This document shows positions 15,275 through 24,083 of a stretch of DNA of 43,822 bases, in pieces; the stretch's first letter is position 1, and each line of letters starts with the position of its first letter. Made by a program: the position numbers and the translations under genes. The stretch is from Verrucomicrobiota bacterium (GTDB lineage Bacteria > Verrucomicrobiota > Verrucomicrobiia > Limisphaerales > JAHDYP01). The notes beneath the pieces are model-generated. The model was not told the origin of the DNA and searched no databases. It saw only the letters and a program-made list of their open reading frames with translations. The stretch covers positions 1 through 43,822 of the forward strand of contig JAHDYP010000041.1 of the NCBI GenBank assembly GCA_023383055.1, given 5' to 3'.

Positions 15275-18019
15275 TCACCACCGCCGGACGCGGTAAAACC
15301 GCGGCCCAAGTCGCACCGCATCCGTGTCTGTGAAGGTCGTTGTGCCGGGTTGGCCGGGGAGGTTCGGGGCCAGCAAGGTGAAGGGCGGACTGGCCGACAG
15401 ACTCGTGCTGCGCTCCAGGGAATAATTCACCCCGGCGACGCTCTGCCAACTCACGGTCACGTTGGTGCCGGTGGGCGACGCCGCTAACAGGCGCAACGCG
15501 GAGAGCGCGTTGGTGGGATCGGTCAGGCAACGCCACTCCTGCCAGGTGTTGTGGCCGTCGGCGTCCGCGTCCGCGGCATCCACGGAGCCATCGGTGGGCA
15601 GGTCGTATTGCTGGAGCCAGGCGTAGGAAATCATCGAGCCGGGGCCTTGGAACTCGTAGGCGCCGATGTCCACTGTGCCGCTGACGATGCGCGGGAGGCC
15701 GTCCAGGTCAAACAAGTTGGTGAAGTCAGAATCAGTGAGGTATGAGTTGTTCCCGGCGTTGATGCACGGGGAGTTGGATTCCAGGCGCAAGTTGCCGCCG
15801 GCGTAATCCACGAACAACGGCGCGTTGGTGATGTTGCCGACGCCGTTCGTCGGCATCGGCGTCGTGCAACAGTAGTTCAAGGTGAGAGCCCAGTCACTCG
15901 AACAGTTGTCTGCTCCTTCCGTGGCGGTGTTGAAATAGATGATGCAGTTATTCAAACACGCATGGCCAAAAATATCTCCAGCCGCCACGCCGCCGCCCGA
16001 GGAGGCCGAATTGCCGGTGAGCGTGCAATTGTTCAACCACACCACGGGGCCATCTCCCGATGCCCCGCCGCCACGACGGGAAGCTGAGTTACCGGTCAGC
16101 CTGCAATTGTTCAGGATGCCACCTGAGGCCCCGCCGCCATACGAAGCCGAATTGCCGGTGAGCGTGCAGTTGTTCAGGGTGCCACCTGAGGCCCCGCCGC
16201 CATAAAAACCCGAATTGCCGGTGAGCGTGCAATTCGTAGCGACAGCAAGTATCGATTCACACCACACCCCGCCCCCGCTCCACGCAGCTCCGTTCGTCAA
16301 GGTAAAGCCGGACAAGCTGGCGCCATTGGCCAGATACACGCACCGAATCGAGCCCTCAAAATTGTCGGCGCCAGGCACCTGAAAGCCCTTAATGATCGTG
16401 AACTGTGGGCCATTGACGCTCCGCACCATCAAGGGCTTGTCCACCGCCACGCGATTGGTTTCGGTGTCAACGACGGCCCGCCCGCCGGTGGCGTAGGTTC
16501 CGTTGGTCACCAGCACCAGAGCCCCTGGCACTGCGACATCAACCGCGTCCTGGATGTTTCTCGCTGCCGTGGCCCAGGAGTTGTAGGGCGCGAGAGGTTT
16601 AGGACTGTCGGTCGCGACGTAGTGGACGTCTTCCACGACGTGGACAATCCAGGTGGCGCTCACCGCTTCAGGATGGCTCTCATTGTACGCCCGCAAGCGC
16701 ACCCGATAGTCACCCGCCGCCATCCAGGCGTGGGTGGCGTAAGGCTGGTTGCTCACCACGACGCCGTCACCGAACTCCCATTCGCTCGCGCTGGTCCGCC
16801 CCGTAATCAATGCTGTCAACTCCACCGAAAAACCCACTGCGACGTTCGTGTAAGTCGCCGCGATGCCCACACTCAGGGGCCCGGTCAACTGTCCATCGAG
16901 GTATTCATCACAGCCGATGGAGGGCGGAATGGCCCAGGTTTCGCCATCAATGTCAGCACCGGTCGCGTAGTCGGCGTTGCCGGCCCCGCGGCACGGGGAA
17001 TCCGCGCTTAAGTGCGAGGCACTAGCCAGCTTCGGGTCGAGGACGACATTGCCGGCCCCCTCCGGCGGAAGCGGAGTGGTGCAACAGCAATTCAGGATGC
17101 TGCCCACGTAATTCGGTCCCTCCGCCGTCGCGGTGTTGAAATAGACGATGCTGTTGTTCAGGGTGCAGTCAAAGACCCCACCACCGCAGCAAGTGGCCGC
17201 TGAGTTGCCCGTCACCGTGCAGTTGTTCAGTGTGCCCTGACTAGCCCCGCCGCCGCCATACGAAGCCGAGTTGCCGCTCACCTCGCAGTTATTGAGCGTG
17301 CCACCTAACGCTCCGCCGCCAAACCAAGCCGAGTTGCCGGTCAACGTGCAGTTGTTCAGGGTGCAGTCATAGGCACCGCCGCCACGGTTTCGGGCCGAGT
17401 TACCTGCCAGGGTGCAGTGATTCAGGGTGCCCCCACATGCCCCGCCGCCCTGATTTAGCGCTGAGTTACCTGTCACAACACAGTCAGTTACTACTGCATT
17501 TATGGAAGCACACCAGACCCCGCCGCCGGCATTCGATTCCGCGAAATCTCCAACGGCCCCAGCACGAGTGGCTCCGTTGGTCAACGTAAAGCCTGAGAGA
17601 CTGGCACCATCGGCCAGATACACGCATCGGATCGCGCCGTCGCCGCAGCCATCCGTGCTTCCAGACGCTTTGTAGCCTTGGATGATCGTGAACTCGGGAC
17701 CGTTGACGCTCCGCAGCGTGAGCGGCTTTTGCACCGCGACACGGTTGACCAAGTCGCCCGTCCCCACCGCTCGGCCGCCGGTGGCGTACACGCCGTTGGT
17801 CACCACAATCTCGTCGCCCGGCGCGGCAGCGTCCGCGGCCTGCTGGATGGTGGCGGCGGCGCTGGCCCAGTTGGTGTACGGCGGCGTGGCGTTGGTGCTG
17901 TTCGCATCCACGTAGCGCACGGTTGCGAAGGCGTGGTCCGCTACCAGCGACGCCAGCAGCACGGCAGTTAATGTGCTTGTTCCCCGGTGGGAAAAGCGTC
18001 GGCTAGGCAATGTTTTCAT
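15275..18019 (-). CDS. Secreted right-handed beta-helix protein with PKD domain and internal duplication
   Basis: 914 residues. The signal peptide is at 1-32. The protein is a head-to-tail duplication. Residues about 34-395 and 478-800 both start with 'RYVDA/HYVAT...YTNWASAAATIQ', continue with 'GDEIVVTNGVYATGGRAV', 'PLTLRSVNGPEFTIIQG' and 'ASLSGFTLTNGA', and then carry a run of 20-25-residue turns such as 'GGTLNNCTLTGNSASYGGG'. A PKD-like domain ('SEWEFGDGVVVSNQ', 'ATHAWMAAGDYRVRLRAY') joins the halves. Near the end is an Asp-rich, calcium-binding-like loop ('DAADADADGHNTWQEW'), then a C-terminal tail ('YSLERSTSL...FYRVRRW'). Such helices often act on or bind polysaccharides, but I see no catalytic residues to assign. 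Confidence 0.85.
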   Translation of the reverse strand: MKTLPSRRFSHRGTSTLTAVLLASLVADHAFATVRYVDANSTNATPPYTNWASAAATIQQAADAAAPGDEIVVTNGVYATGGRAVGTGDLVNRVAVQKPLTLRSVNGPEFTIIQGYKASGSTDGCGDGAIRCVYLADGASLSGFTLTNGATRAGAVGDFAESNAGGGVWCASINAVVTDCVVTGNSALNQGGGACGGTLNHCTLAGNSARNRGGGAYDCTLNNCTLTGNSAWFGGGALGGTLNNCEVSGNSASYGGGGASQGTLNNCTVTGNSAATCCGGGVFDCTLNNSIVYFNTATAEGPNYVGSILNCCCTTPLPPEGAGNVVLDPKLASASHLSADSPCRGAGNADYATGADIDGETWAIPPSIGCDEYLDGQLTGPLSVGIAATYTNVAVGFSVELTALITGRTSASEWEFGDGVVVSNQPYATHAWMAAGDYRVRLRAYNESHPEAVSATWIVHVVEDVHYVATDSPKPLAPYNSWATAARNIQDAVDVAVPGALVLVTNGTYATGGRAVVDTETNRVAVDKPLMVRSVNGPQFTIIKGFQVPGADNFEGSIRCVYLANGASLSGFTLTNGAAWSGGGVWCESILAVATNCTLTGNSGFYGGGASGGTLNNCTLTGNSASYGGGASGGILNNCRLTGNSASRRGGGASGDGPVVWLNNCTLTGNSASSGGGVAAGDIFGHACLNNCIIYFNTATEGADNCSSDWALTLNYCCTTPMPTNGVGNITNAPLFVDYAGGNLRLESNSPCINAGNNSYLTDSDFTNLFDLDGLPRIVSGTVDIGAYEFQGPGSMISYAWLQQYDLPTDGSVDAADADADGHNTWQEWRCLTDPTNALSALRLLAASPTGTNVTVSWQSVAGVNYSLERSTSLSASPPFTLLAPNLPGQPGTTTFTDTDAVRLGPRFYRVRRW

Positions 18020-18055
18020 GATCTCGAATTGTTGATTGCTGTTGTTGCCGTCGGT

Positions 18056-18298
18056 TCATTGCCCCAACTGCAAGACGCGGAAGTGCCGCTCCGGGGCCGA
18101 GGACACCGTCGCTGCGTTGGTCGCCAAGTTCAGCTCGTCCGATTCCACGAGCCAGTGGCTAGGTCCGCGCAACGCTGAACTCGGACCGGCGGCGAACTCG
18201 GTCGCGCCACCGCCACAATTGTGCCGTGAGGCTGACACCATTGTAGTCATCACCCCTGTACACAGGAAAAAGCCGGGAAAGGGGACAAGGTTTCTCAT
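18056..18298 (-). pseudogene. Stub of a secreted protein: signal peptide fused to SGNH-type tail
   Basis: An 80-codon open frame starts with a signal-peptide-like segment ('MRNLVPFPGFFLCTGVMTTM'). About 20 codons later it ends with 'NLATNAATVSSAPERHFRVL', the tail of the SGNH hydrolase (14007). The DNA 18056-18195 matches 14006-14140 closely in direct orientation. It looks like a gene whose whole middle was deleted. It lies just downstream of kinase B, where module A has its secreted protein. The spacer 18299-18508 holds nothing I recognise. Confidence 0.5.
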
Positions 18299-18508
18299 GG
18301 CCTTGACGGGTTAGGGGATTTGCGGATGGGCGATTGCGCGCCGTGAGAAAGCGCCGCGAGGAGCGCCATGCTTATGTGAACCCGACTCCAGTGCGTGTGG
18401 TTCAAGCCCCGGAGGAGCGGTATGGAATTCGGCATCCGCCAACTACCGTTCACGCACCCGCCTGCCCAGGTCGACGCGAAACATGCCGCTCCTAACGGAG
18501 CTGAAAGT

Positions 18509-21500
18509 TCACTCAGCCCTTCTTTCTTTCTCCTTTGCTTCGATCTCCGCCAAAGAGGGCGCGTGCCAGAAGAGCGCGGTGCCCTCCAGGCTGGCCGCGA
18601 ACAGGGTGTTGCCGTCCGGCGAGAAACCAATGCGGTGGTACCACCCAGGCTCGCCCGGCAGCGTCGCCACGTCACGACCGGTCTCGACATCCCAGAGCTT
18701 CATCACGCCGTTGGGGCTGGTCCCGCTGGCGATCAATCGCTGGCCATCGGGTGAAAAGACCAGGTCGTGCAGTGTGTTGCGGTAACTGCGGCCGATGGGC
18801 TTGGCTTGTCGAGTCGCGACATCCCACACCTTCACCAAGGCGCCCTGTATACCCGCCGCGGCAAACAGCGTTCCGTCCGGCGAGAAGGCCACATGCACGG
18901 CGCTCGCATACTGGCAGTCGAACAAGCCCTGTCTCTGTCGGGTCGTGAGGTCCCACCAAGCCGCCGTCCCGTCCCTATATCCGATCGCAAGAGTGCGTTC
19001 GTCTGGAGAGAAGGCTGCATCGAGACCGTTCTTGACGTTGATGCCGCGCAGATCGACCTCACGCCAGCCGGCCAATGCCCACAACTTGCCCACGACGCGG
19101 CCGTCCAGCGACCACGCGCCACCAAACAGAATGTTGCCGCGCGGCGAGAACCAGAGAGCGAAGATCCTGGACTCGGGAAAGACCAGGTTCGTGACCATCT
19201 GACGCGCTGGGAAATCCCACACTTGAATACTCCCAGCCGCGTCGCCGAGGGCCAGCCAGCGACCGTCCCTCGAGAGGTCCAGACTCGTGTGGTTGGTCCC
19301 CGGGAAGGACAATCTCTCCAGCACCTGAAGGCTCGCCGCGTTCCACCGCACGATCGCGCCATCCGCCCGGGTCGCAGCGAGGAAGGTCTTGCTGTCCGGT
19401 AAGAAGGCCGGTCCCCAGAGATGGATGGGTTCGGGCAAGATCGCGTAGGCTGCCGCCGGCTTCACCACCGGGTCCCAATAACGGACCGAGCCATCCCTCG
19501 CGCCCGTCACGAGGTTTTGGCCATCCGGAGACCACGCGACGGCCCAAACCTCATCCGCATTCCCCTGGAACGGCCGCGTCTCGACCTTCTGGGTTACATC
19601 CCAAAGGCGAAGGGTCTGATCGGCGCTGGCCGAGGCCAGCGTTTGCCCATCGGGCGAGAAGGCCAAACCGGCGACCCAACCGCTATGCCCGGCGAGTCGC
19701 ACCTCCGTGCCGGCCGCAAAATCCCAGACATGAACGTCGTTGTCCCTGGCCCCACACCCGGCGGCGAGCAGCTTGCTGTCGGGCGAGAAGGCCAACACCG
19801 TGATCCCGTCGGCTGGCGGTGGCACGGGGATCACGGTCTCTTTGCCAGTGGCCCGGTCCAGAAGTCGAATTCGCGGTCTGGCTTCGCCAACGGCCAACAA
19901 CCGGCCATCGGGCGAGAAGAGCACACAGCCGTAGTGGTCGGTATCGATCGACGGGTTGTTGAAACGGATCCGGGTTAGTTTCGACTCGAGTCGGGGCGGT
20001 CCGGCGGTGGCGTCTGCCATCGAGGTCGCCTTCACCTTCGCGTCGGTGGAGAACTGTTCGACATCACCGCCGACCGGTGCGCCGGGGAAGTTGGTCGTGA
20101 CTTGTTGCGACTCGACGTCCCAGACGCGGACTTCCCCGTCGTCGGCCAAGGTGGCCATCGCCTGGGCGTCGGGCGAGAACGCGATCGAGACCAGGTCGGC
20201 AGAGTGCGGAAACGCGGCGATTTCCTTCTGCGTGTTCAGGTCCTGAAGGCTGACCACCGGCTTTCCGCTGGCATCCTTACTGCCCCAAGCCAGGAGGTTT
20301 CCGCGCGGCGCAAAGGCCAAGGCTTTATTGCACCAGCGCCCGCCAAGGGCCGCGTTCGCTGGCAGTTCGACCGCCAGTCGCTTCGCCACGGCATCCCAGA
20401 GGGCCAGGGTTCCGCCCTCCCGGCGCACGGCCAGCCATTTTCCGTCGGGCGAAAAGGCCAGGGCCGACACCGCGTTCGAGTATTGGCAGAGGGTGAAGCG
20501 CTCGTCGCTCTGGCACCGGCTCCAGAAATAGCGCCACTCCCAGCCACGCAAATCAGTTTCGGATTTCGGATTTCGGATTTCGGATTTTCCAGCGGGTCGG
20601 TGGCGGTTGAGCTGTTCCAGGGCACGGCCCAGGTCGCTGTCTTCGAGCGCCCGCTGCACCTCCTTCATATCCGCGGCGTAAGCGTTTTGACGGGCGACCA
20701 GTTCGCCAGCTTCGGCACGCACTCGCTCCAATTCCGCCTGGCGCGACTCGGATTCCGCCCGACGCCACTGCCACACCACGCCGGTGAATCCTGACACGAA
20801 CAACAGCGCTGCCACCGCGGCCAGGCTCGCCAACTGCGGTTTGCGCCGGCACCAGCGCCAGGCCTTGCCGGCCGGGCCAAGGGGGCGAGCCTGGATCGGC
20901 TCACCCGCCAGATAGCGCGCCAGTTCATCCGCCAAACCCTGGGCGGTGGGATACCGGCGGGCCGATTCTTTCTCCAGGCACTTGAGGCAGATCGTCTCCA
21001 GATCGCGGGGCACGCTGGGGTTAAGCAGGCGCGGCGCGACCGGTTCGGCGTGGAGCACCAGGTCCAGCGTTTGGGTCAGGGATTCGGCCTGGAACGGCGG
21101 GCGCCCGGTCAGCAGGTGATACAGCGTCGCGCCCAGGGCGTACACATCGGTGCGCCGGGAAACGCGACCGCGCTGCCCCGTGGCTTGTTCTGGCGGGAGA
21201 TAATGGGGCGAGCCCAGCACCTGCCCGGTCACGGTCAATTCCGAGTCGCCCTCCAACTGTCGGGCCAAACCGAAGTCCACCACCTGCGGCTGATCGTGCG
21301 TGTCAATCAGGACATTCGAGGGTTTCAGGTCGCGATGCAGGATGCCGCGCTCATGGGCGTAGTGGACCGCCTCGGCGACGGTCTGCATCCAGCGGGCCGA
21401 CTGCTTGAAATCCGAAATCCGAAATCGCAAATCCGAAATTCCCTGGGCCAGGCTTTGCCCCTCGACGTAGTCCATCACGAAGAAGTGCCGGTCCTCATGG

Positions 21501-21946
21501 ATGCCTACCTCGTGGATGGCGACGATGTTCGGATGGTGCAGACTCGCCGCCGAAACCGCTTCCGCGCGGAACCGCATGACCAAGTCGGGGTTCGAGTTGG
21601 GCCCGAAGGCCATCATCTTGATCGCGACCACGCGGTCCAGGCTGCGTTGCCGGGCGCGATAGACCACGCCCATGCCGCCACGGCCGATCTCGTCCAGCAA
21701 CTCGTAGTCGCCGAACCGATTTGTGACTTCCGACTTGCGATGTCCGCTCGCCGAAGCGCCACCTGGACCTCCGACCGCTGAGTCCTGTCCGCTGACTTCG
21801 AACTCCTGATCCTCCGCATTCAGGTTCGGGGCGGGACCGAGCAGACCGGCGCTGGCCTGGAGGAAGAGACACTTCGGACAGAACTCCTGACGCGCGCCGC
21901 CGACCAAGGGCGCGCCACAGTGCAGACATGTGCTCGGAGTTCCCAT
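18509..21946 (-). CDS. Zinc-ribbon Ser/Thr protein kinase with TM and WD40 sensor (module B)
   Basis: 1145 residues from the ATG at 21946. The longer frame to 22006 is rejected because this start gives Cys at 7, 10, 23 and 26, exactly as in kinase A. The kinase domain runs from about 81 to 345, with a glycine-rich loop at 88-96, Lys110, catalytic Asp206 in '[10 protein letters not shown]' and Asp224 of DFG. The TM helix is at about 372-392. WD40 repeats with 'FSPDG' motifs fill about 470-1130. All kinase residues needed for catalysis are present although its sigma partner is truncated. Two heptamer arrays encode residues 169-180 and 455-464; the second is absent from kinase A. The sigma remnant is 85 bases upstream on the same strand. 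Confidence 0.9.
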   Translation of the reverse strand: MGTPSTCLHCGAPLVGGARQEFCPKCLFLQASAGLLGPAPNLNAEDQEFEVSGQDSAVGGPGGASASGHRKSEVTNRFGDYELLDEIGRGGMGVVYRARQRSLDRVVAIKMMAFGPNSNPDLVMRFRAEAVSAASLHHPNIVAIHEVGIHEDRHFFVMDYVEGQSLAQGISDLRFRISDFKQSARWMQTVAEAVHYAHERGILHRDLKPSNVLIDTHDQPQVVDFGLARQLEGDSELTVTGQVLGSPHYLPPEQATGQRGRVSRRTDVYALGATLYHLLTGRPPFQAESLTQTLDLVLHAEPVAPRLLNPSVPRDLETICLKCLEKESARRYPTAQGLADELARYLAGEPIQARPLGPAGKAWRWCRRKPQLASLAAVAALLFVSGFTGVVWQWRRAESESRQAELERVRAEAGELVARQNAYAADMKEVQRALEDSDLGRALEQLNRHRPAGKSEIRNPKSETDLRGWEWRYFWSRCQSDERFTLCQYSNAVSALAFSPDGKWLAVRREGGTLALWDAVAKRLAVELPANAALGGRWCNKALAFAPRGNLLAWGSKDASGKPVVSLQDLNTQKEIAAFPHSADLVSIAFSPDAQAMATLADDGEVRVWDVESQQVTTNFPGAPVGGDVEQFSTDAKVKATSMADATAGPPRLESKLTRIRFNNPSIDTDHYGCVLFSPDGRLLAVGEARPRIRLLDRATGKETVIPVPPPADGITVLAFSPDSKLLAAGCGARDNDVHVWDFAAGTEVRLAGHSGWVAGLAFSPDGQTLASASADQTLRLWDVTQKVETRPFQGNADEVWAVAWSPDGQNLVTGARDGSVRYWDPVVKPAAAYAILPEPIHLWGPAFLPDSKTFLAATRADGAIVRWNAASLQVLERLSFPGTNHTSLDLSRDGRWLALGDAAGSIQVWDFPARQMVTNLVFPESRIFALWFSPRGNILFGGAWSLDGRVVGKLWALAGWREVDLRGINVKNGLDAAFSPDERTLAIGYRDGTAAWWDLTTRQRQGLFDCQYASAVHVAFSPDGTLFAAAGIQGALVKVWDVATRQAKPIGRSYRNTLHDLVFSPDGQRLIASGTSPNGVMKLWDVETGRDVATLPGEPGWYHRIGFSPDGNTLFAASLEGTALFWHAPSLAEIEAKEKERRAE
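20557..20584 (-). repeat. Perfect TTTCGGA x4 heptamer repeat in kinase B
   Basis: Four perfect copies of TTTCGGA (plus-strand form) encode residues 455-464 ('KSEIRNPKSE') just before the first WD40 repeat. The flanks align with kinase A ('HRPA...DLRGWEWRY') but kinase A lacks the insert. A change of one unit would shift the frame and remove the WD40 region. Confidence 0.85.
21407..21441 (-). repeat. Five-unit heptamer array inside kinase B
   Basis: Five 7-base units (plus-strand forms GAAATCC, GAAATCC, GAAATCG, CAAATCC, GAAATTC) encode residues 169-180 ('GISDLRFRISDF'), at the same site as the array in kinase A. The array was therefore present before the modules were duplicated. Confidence 0.75.
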
Positions 21947-22031
21947 ATCGATCTGACACCCATTGACACCACTGATACTACCGGGAAAAACCGTCAATCG
22001 GGACACGGTGTTCGCGCCCTGCCCCGACCGC

Positions 22032-22376
22032 TCATCCCGCCATCACGTCGCAGAGATGGCGCATCTCGTCTGCCACCTCCGCCGGATCGGCGACCGTCTG
22101 GGCAATGGCCTCCCGAACGACGCGTGCGAACGATCTGCGCTCGAGCAATTGCAGCAAGAAGGCTTGCGTCAGGTCCTGGGCATCCTTGTGTCCGTGCCCA
22201 CGCCGCCGCGCGTAGGCGTAGAGGGGATACCAGTAGGTGCGGCAGAGTGTCTCCAGTGCCTGGGCGGCTTGGGGTGAATCGCTCTGTCCCGCCGTCAGCA
22301 CCACGCTCCAATGGGTTGTCGTGAACAGCCCGGAGCCCTTCGCCGAAGGCTCGACACTGTCGCTGGAGCCGGCCAT
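22032..22376 (-). pseudogene. ECF-type sigma factor with in-frame deletion (module B)
   Basis: A 114-codon open frame. Residues 1-86 follow sigma A closely ('VEPSAKGSGLFTTTHWSVVL', 'CRTYWYPLYAYARRRGHG', 'DAQDLTQAFL'). Residues 87-114 follow its last 28 residues ('VREAIAQTVADPAE'). About 135 codons between are gone without a frameshift, removing the end of region 2 and all of region 4. It cannot bind a -35 element as a normal sigma factor. Start codon, leader and stop are kept. It may simply be decaying, or it could still bind a partner of region 2. The kinase gene follows. Confidence 0.7.
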
Positions 22377-22563
22377 GACGGCATCCTGGCGATTCCTGGC
22401 CGGAATTGGAAGCCCGTGTTGGCGGGCCGGTCCTTGTCGCCAGAAAACGGTCCCCGCTGCGAGCCACGGTGCCGCTCACGTTCGTCAGGTTGCGACCCCT
22501 GGTAATGCTCAGTATGACAGTCGTTTTTGCCCGGCGGGTGTTTATGGGGTTTCTGGTTTTAAC

Positions 22564-22590
22564 CACGGATCGCACGGATAACACGGATGG
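22564..22590. repeat. Three tandem 9-base units
   Basis: CACGGATCG, CACGGATAA and CACGGATGG follow each other directly. They lie in the 326-base spacer between the sigma B remnant and the end of the T2SS operon, which holds no gene I can support. Confidence 0.6.
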
Positions 22591-22651
22591 GCCGGCCGTG
22601 GGTCGGCAAGCCGGCCAGACGCGTTCGAACCTCGCGAAGCGTCTTGGAGGT

Positions 22652-22669
22652 GCGGCGGTCCTCCGCCGC
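22652..22669. repeat. GC-rich hairpin, possible REP-like element or terminator
   Basis: GCGGCGG and CCGCCGC form a perfect 7-bp stem around TCCT, 34 bases beyond the stop of the last T2SS-operon gene. There is no T-run on the minus strand, so a classic rho-independent terminator is unlikely. The presence of RAYT remnants in the window makes a REP-like element plausible. Confidence 0.35.
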
Positions 22670-22702
22670 TTTGGCTGGGATTCCGGTCGCGGAAGGGGGA
22701 TG

Positions 22703-24079
22703 CTACTGGATGTCGTAGCCTTGTTCGCGGAAGCGCTGGATTTTGTAGAGGAGCGCGCGGCGGCTGATGCCGAGGGCTTTGGCGGTATCGGTGCGATTGG
22801 ATTTGTGCTGGCGGAGCATGTCGAGGATGGCCTGGCGTTCGATGGCTTCGAGGCGGGTGGTATCCGAGGTGGCGGACGGAGGCGAGGCGCCCGTGGCCGG
22901 ATTGCTGGCGCAGACGCGGGCGGGGAGATGTTCGAGGAGGATCAATTCGCCGCGGGAGAGTAGGGCGGCGCGTTCCATGGCGTTGCGGAGTTCGCGGACG
23001 TTGCCGGGCCAGGGGTAGCGGGTGAGGCAGTTGATGACGGCGGAGGAAAGCCGGGCGCGGTCCTGGCTGAGTTCGCGGATGAACTGGGTGGCGAGGGGGA
23101 GGATATCGTCGCGGCGTTCGCGGAGTGGGGGGAGGTTGAGTTCGATGACGTTGAGGCGGTAGAAGAGATCCTCACGGAAGCGGCCGTGTTTGACTTCGTC
23201 TTCGAGGTTGCGGTTGGTGGCGGCGATGATGCGGGCGTTGGTTTCGATTTCGGCGTTGGAACCGATGCGCTGGACGCGGCCGCCCTGGGTGACGCGGAGG
23301 AGTTTGGCCTGGAGTTTGGGCGACATCTCGCTGATTTCGTCGAGGAAGATGGTGCCACGGTTGGCAAGTTCGAAGCGGCCGATGCGCTGGCTGGTGGCGC
23401 CGGTGAAGGCCCCTTTTTCGTGGCCGAAGAGCTCGCTTTCGAGGAGCGGTTCGGGGATGGCGGCGCAGTTGACTTTGACGAGCGGACCTTCGGCGCGGGT
23501 GCTCCAGGCGTGGATGACATCGGCGAGGACCTCCTTGCCGGAGCCGCTTTCGCCGGTGACCAGGACCCGGGTTTCGGAGGGGGCGACGAGGGAGGCGTCG
23601 CGGAATACGGCCTGCATGAGGGGGCTGCGGGCGACGACCCAGGTGGGGAGTTGTTTATCCTGGTCGAATTGGAGTGGCCGGGTGTGGGCGATGCCGGTGG
23701 CGCGCTGGACGGAGATTAGGAGTTCGTCGAGATCGATCGGTTTGGAGAGATAATTGACGGCGCCGTCGCGCATGGCTTCGACGGCCTCGCGGATATCGGC
23801 GTAGGCGGTGACGAGCAGGACGGGGAGGACCGCATGCTCCTGGCGGGCGCGGCGGAGGGTGTCGAGACCGGACATGCCGGGCATGCGCACGTCCGAGATC
23901 ATCATGTCGACGGGTTGGGCGCGGAGGGCGGCGAGGGCCGCTTCGCCGGAGTCGACGGGCAGGGTGGCGAAACCCTGACCGCGCAGGAAAGAATCGAGCA
24001 GGCTGCGCTGGCCGGGGTCGTCATCGACGATGAGGAGCCGGGGAGCGGATGACGGTTTGGGACCGGGTGCTGGGGACAT
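22703..24079 (-). CDS. NtrC-family sigma-54-dependent response regulator
   Basis: 458 residues from the ATG at 24079. The open frame runs 110 codons further up, but that part is a shadow of the kinase gene. A receiver domain covers 14-125, with acidic Asp19/Asp20, phospho-acceptor Asp63 ('MMISDVRMPG'), Thr91 and Lys113. An AAA+ domain covers about 150-385, with Walker A 'GESGSGKE' (176-183), the sigma-54 contact loop 'GAFTGA' (223-228) and Walker B 'IFLDEI' (244-249). A Fis-type helix-turn-helix lies in the last 45 residues ('NRTDTAKALGISRRALLYKI'). The protein should bind enhancer sites and drive sigma-54 promoters when phosphorylated. It begins 4 bases after the histidine kinase stop and is the last gene of the T2SS operon. 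A sigma-54 promoter match lies before the operon's first gene. Confidence 0.92.
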   Translation of the reverse strand: MSPAPGPKPSSAPRLLIVDDDPGQRSLLDSFLRGQGFATLPVDSGEAALAALRAQPVDMMISDVRMPGMSGLDTLRRARQEHAVLPVLLVTAYADIREAVEAMRDGAVNYLSKPIDLDELLISVQRATGIAHTRPLQFDQDKQLPTWVVARSPLMQAVFRDASLVAPSETRVLVTGESGSGKEVLADVIHAWSTRAEGPLVKVNCAAIPEPLLESELFGHEKGAFTGATSQRIGRFELANRGTIFLDEISEMSPKLQAKLLRVTQGGRVQRIGSNAEIETNARIIAATNRNLEDEVKHGRFREDLFYRLNVIELNLPPLRERRDDILPLATQFIRELSQDRARLSSAVINCLTRYPWPGNVRELRNAMERAALLSRGELILLEHLPARVCASNPATGASPPSATSDTTRLEAIERQAILDMLRQHKSNRTDTAKALGISRRALLYKIQRFREQGYDIQ

Positions 24080-24083
24080 GGGG

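Noticed and set aside
22652..22669. Rho-independent terminator of the T2SS operon
   Set aside because: The stem is good but no T-run follows on the minus strand. It is listed only as a hairpin of uncertain role.
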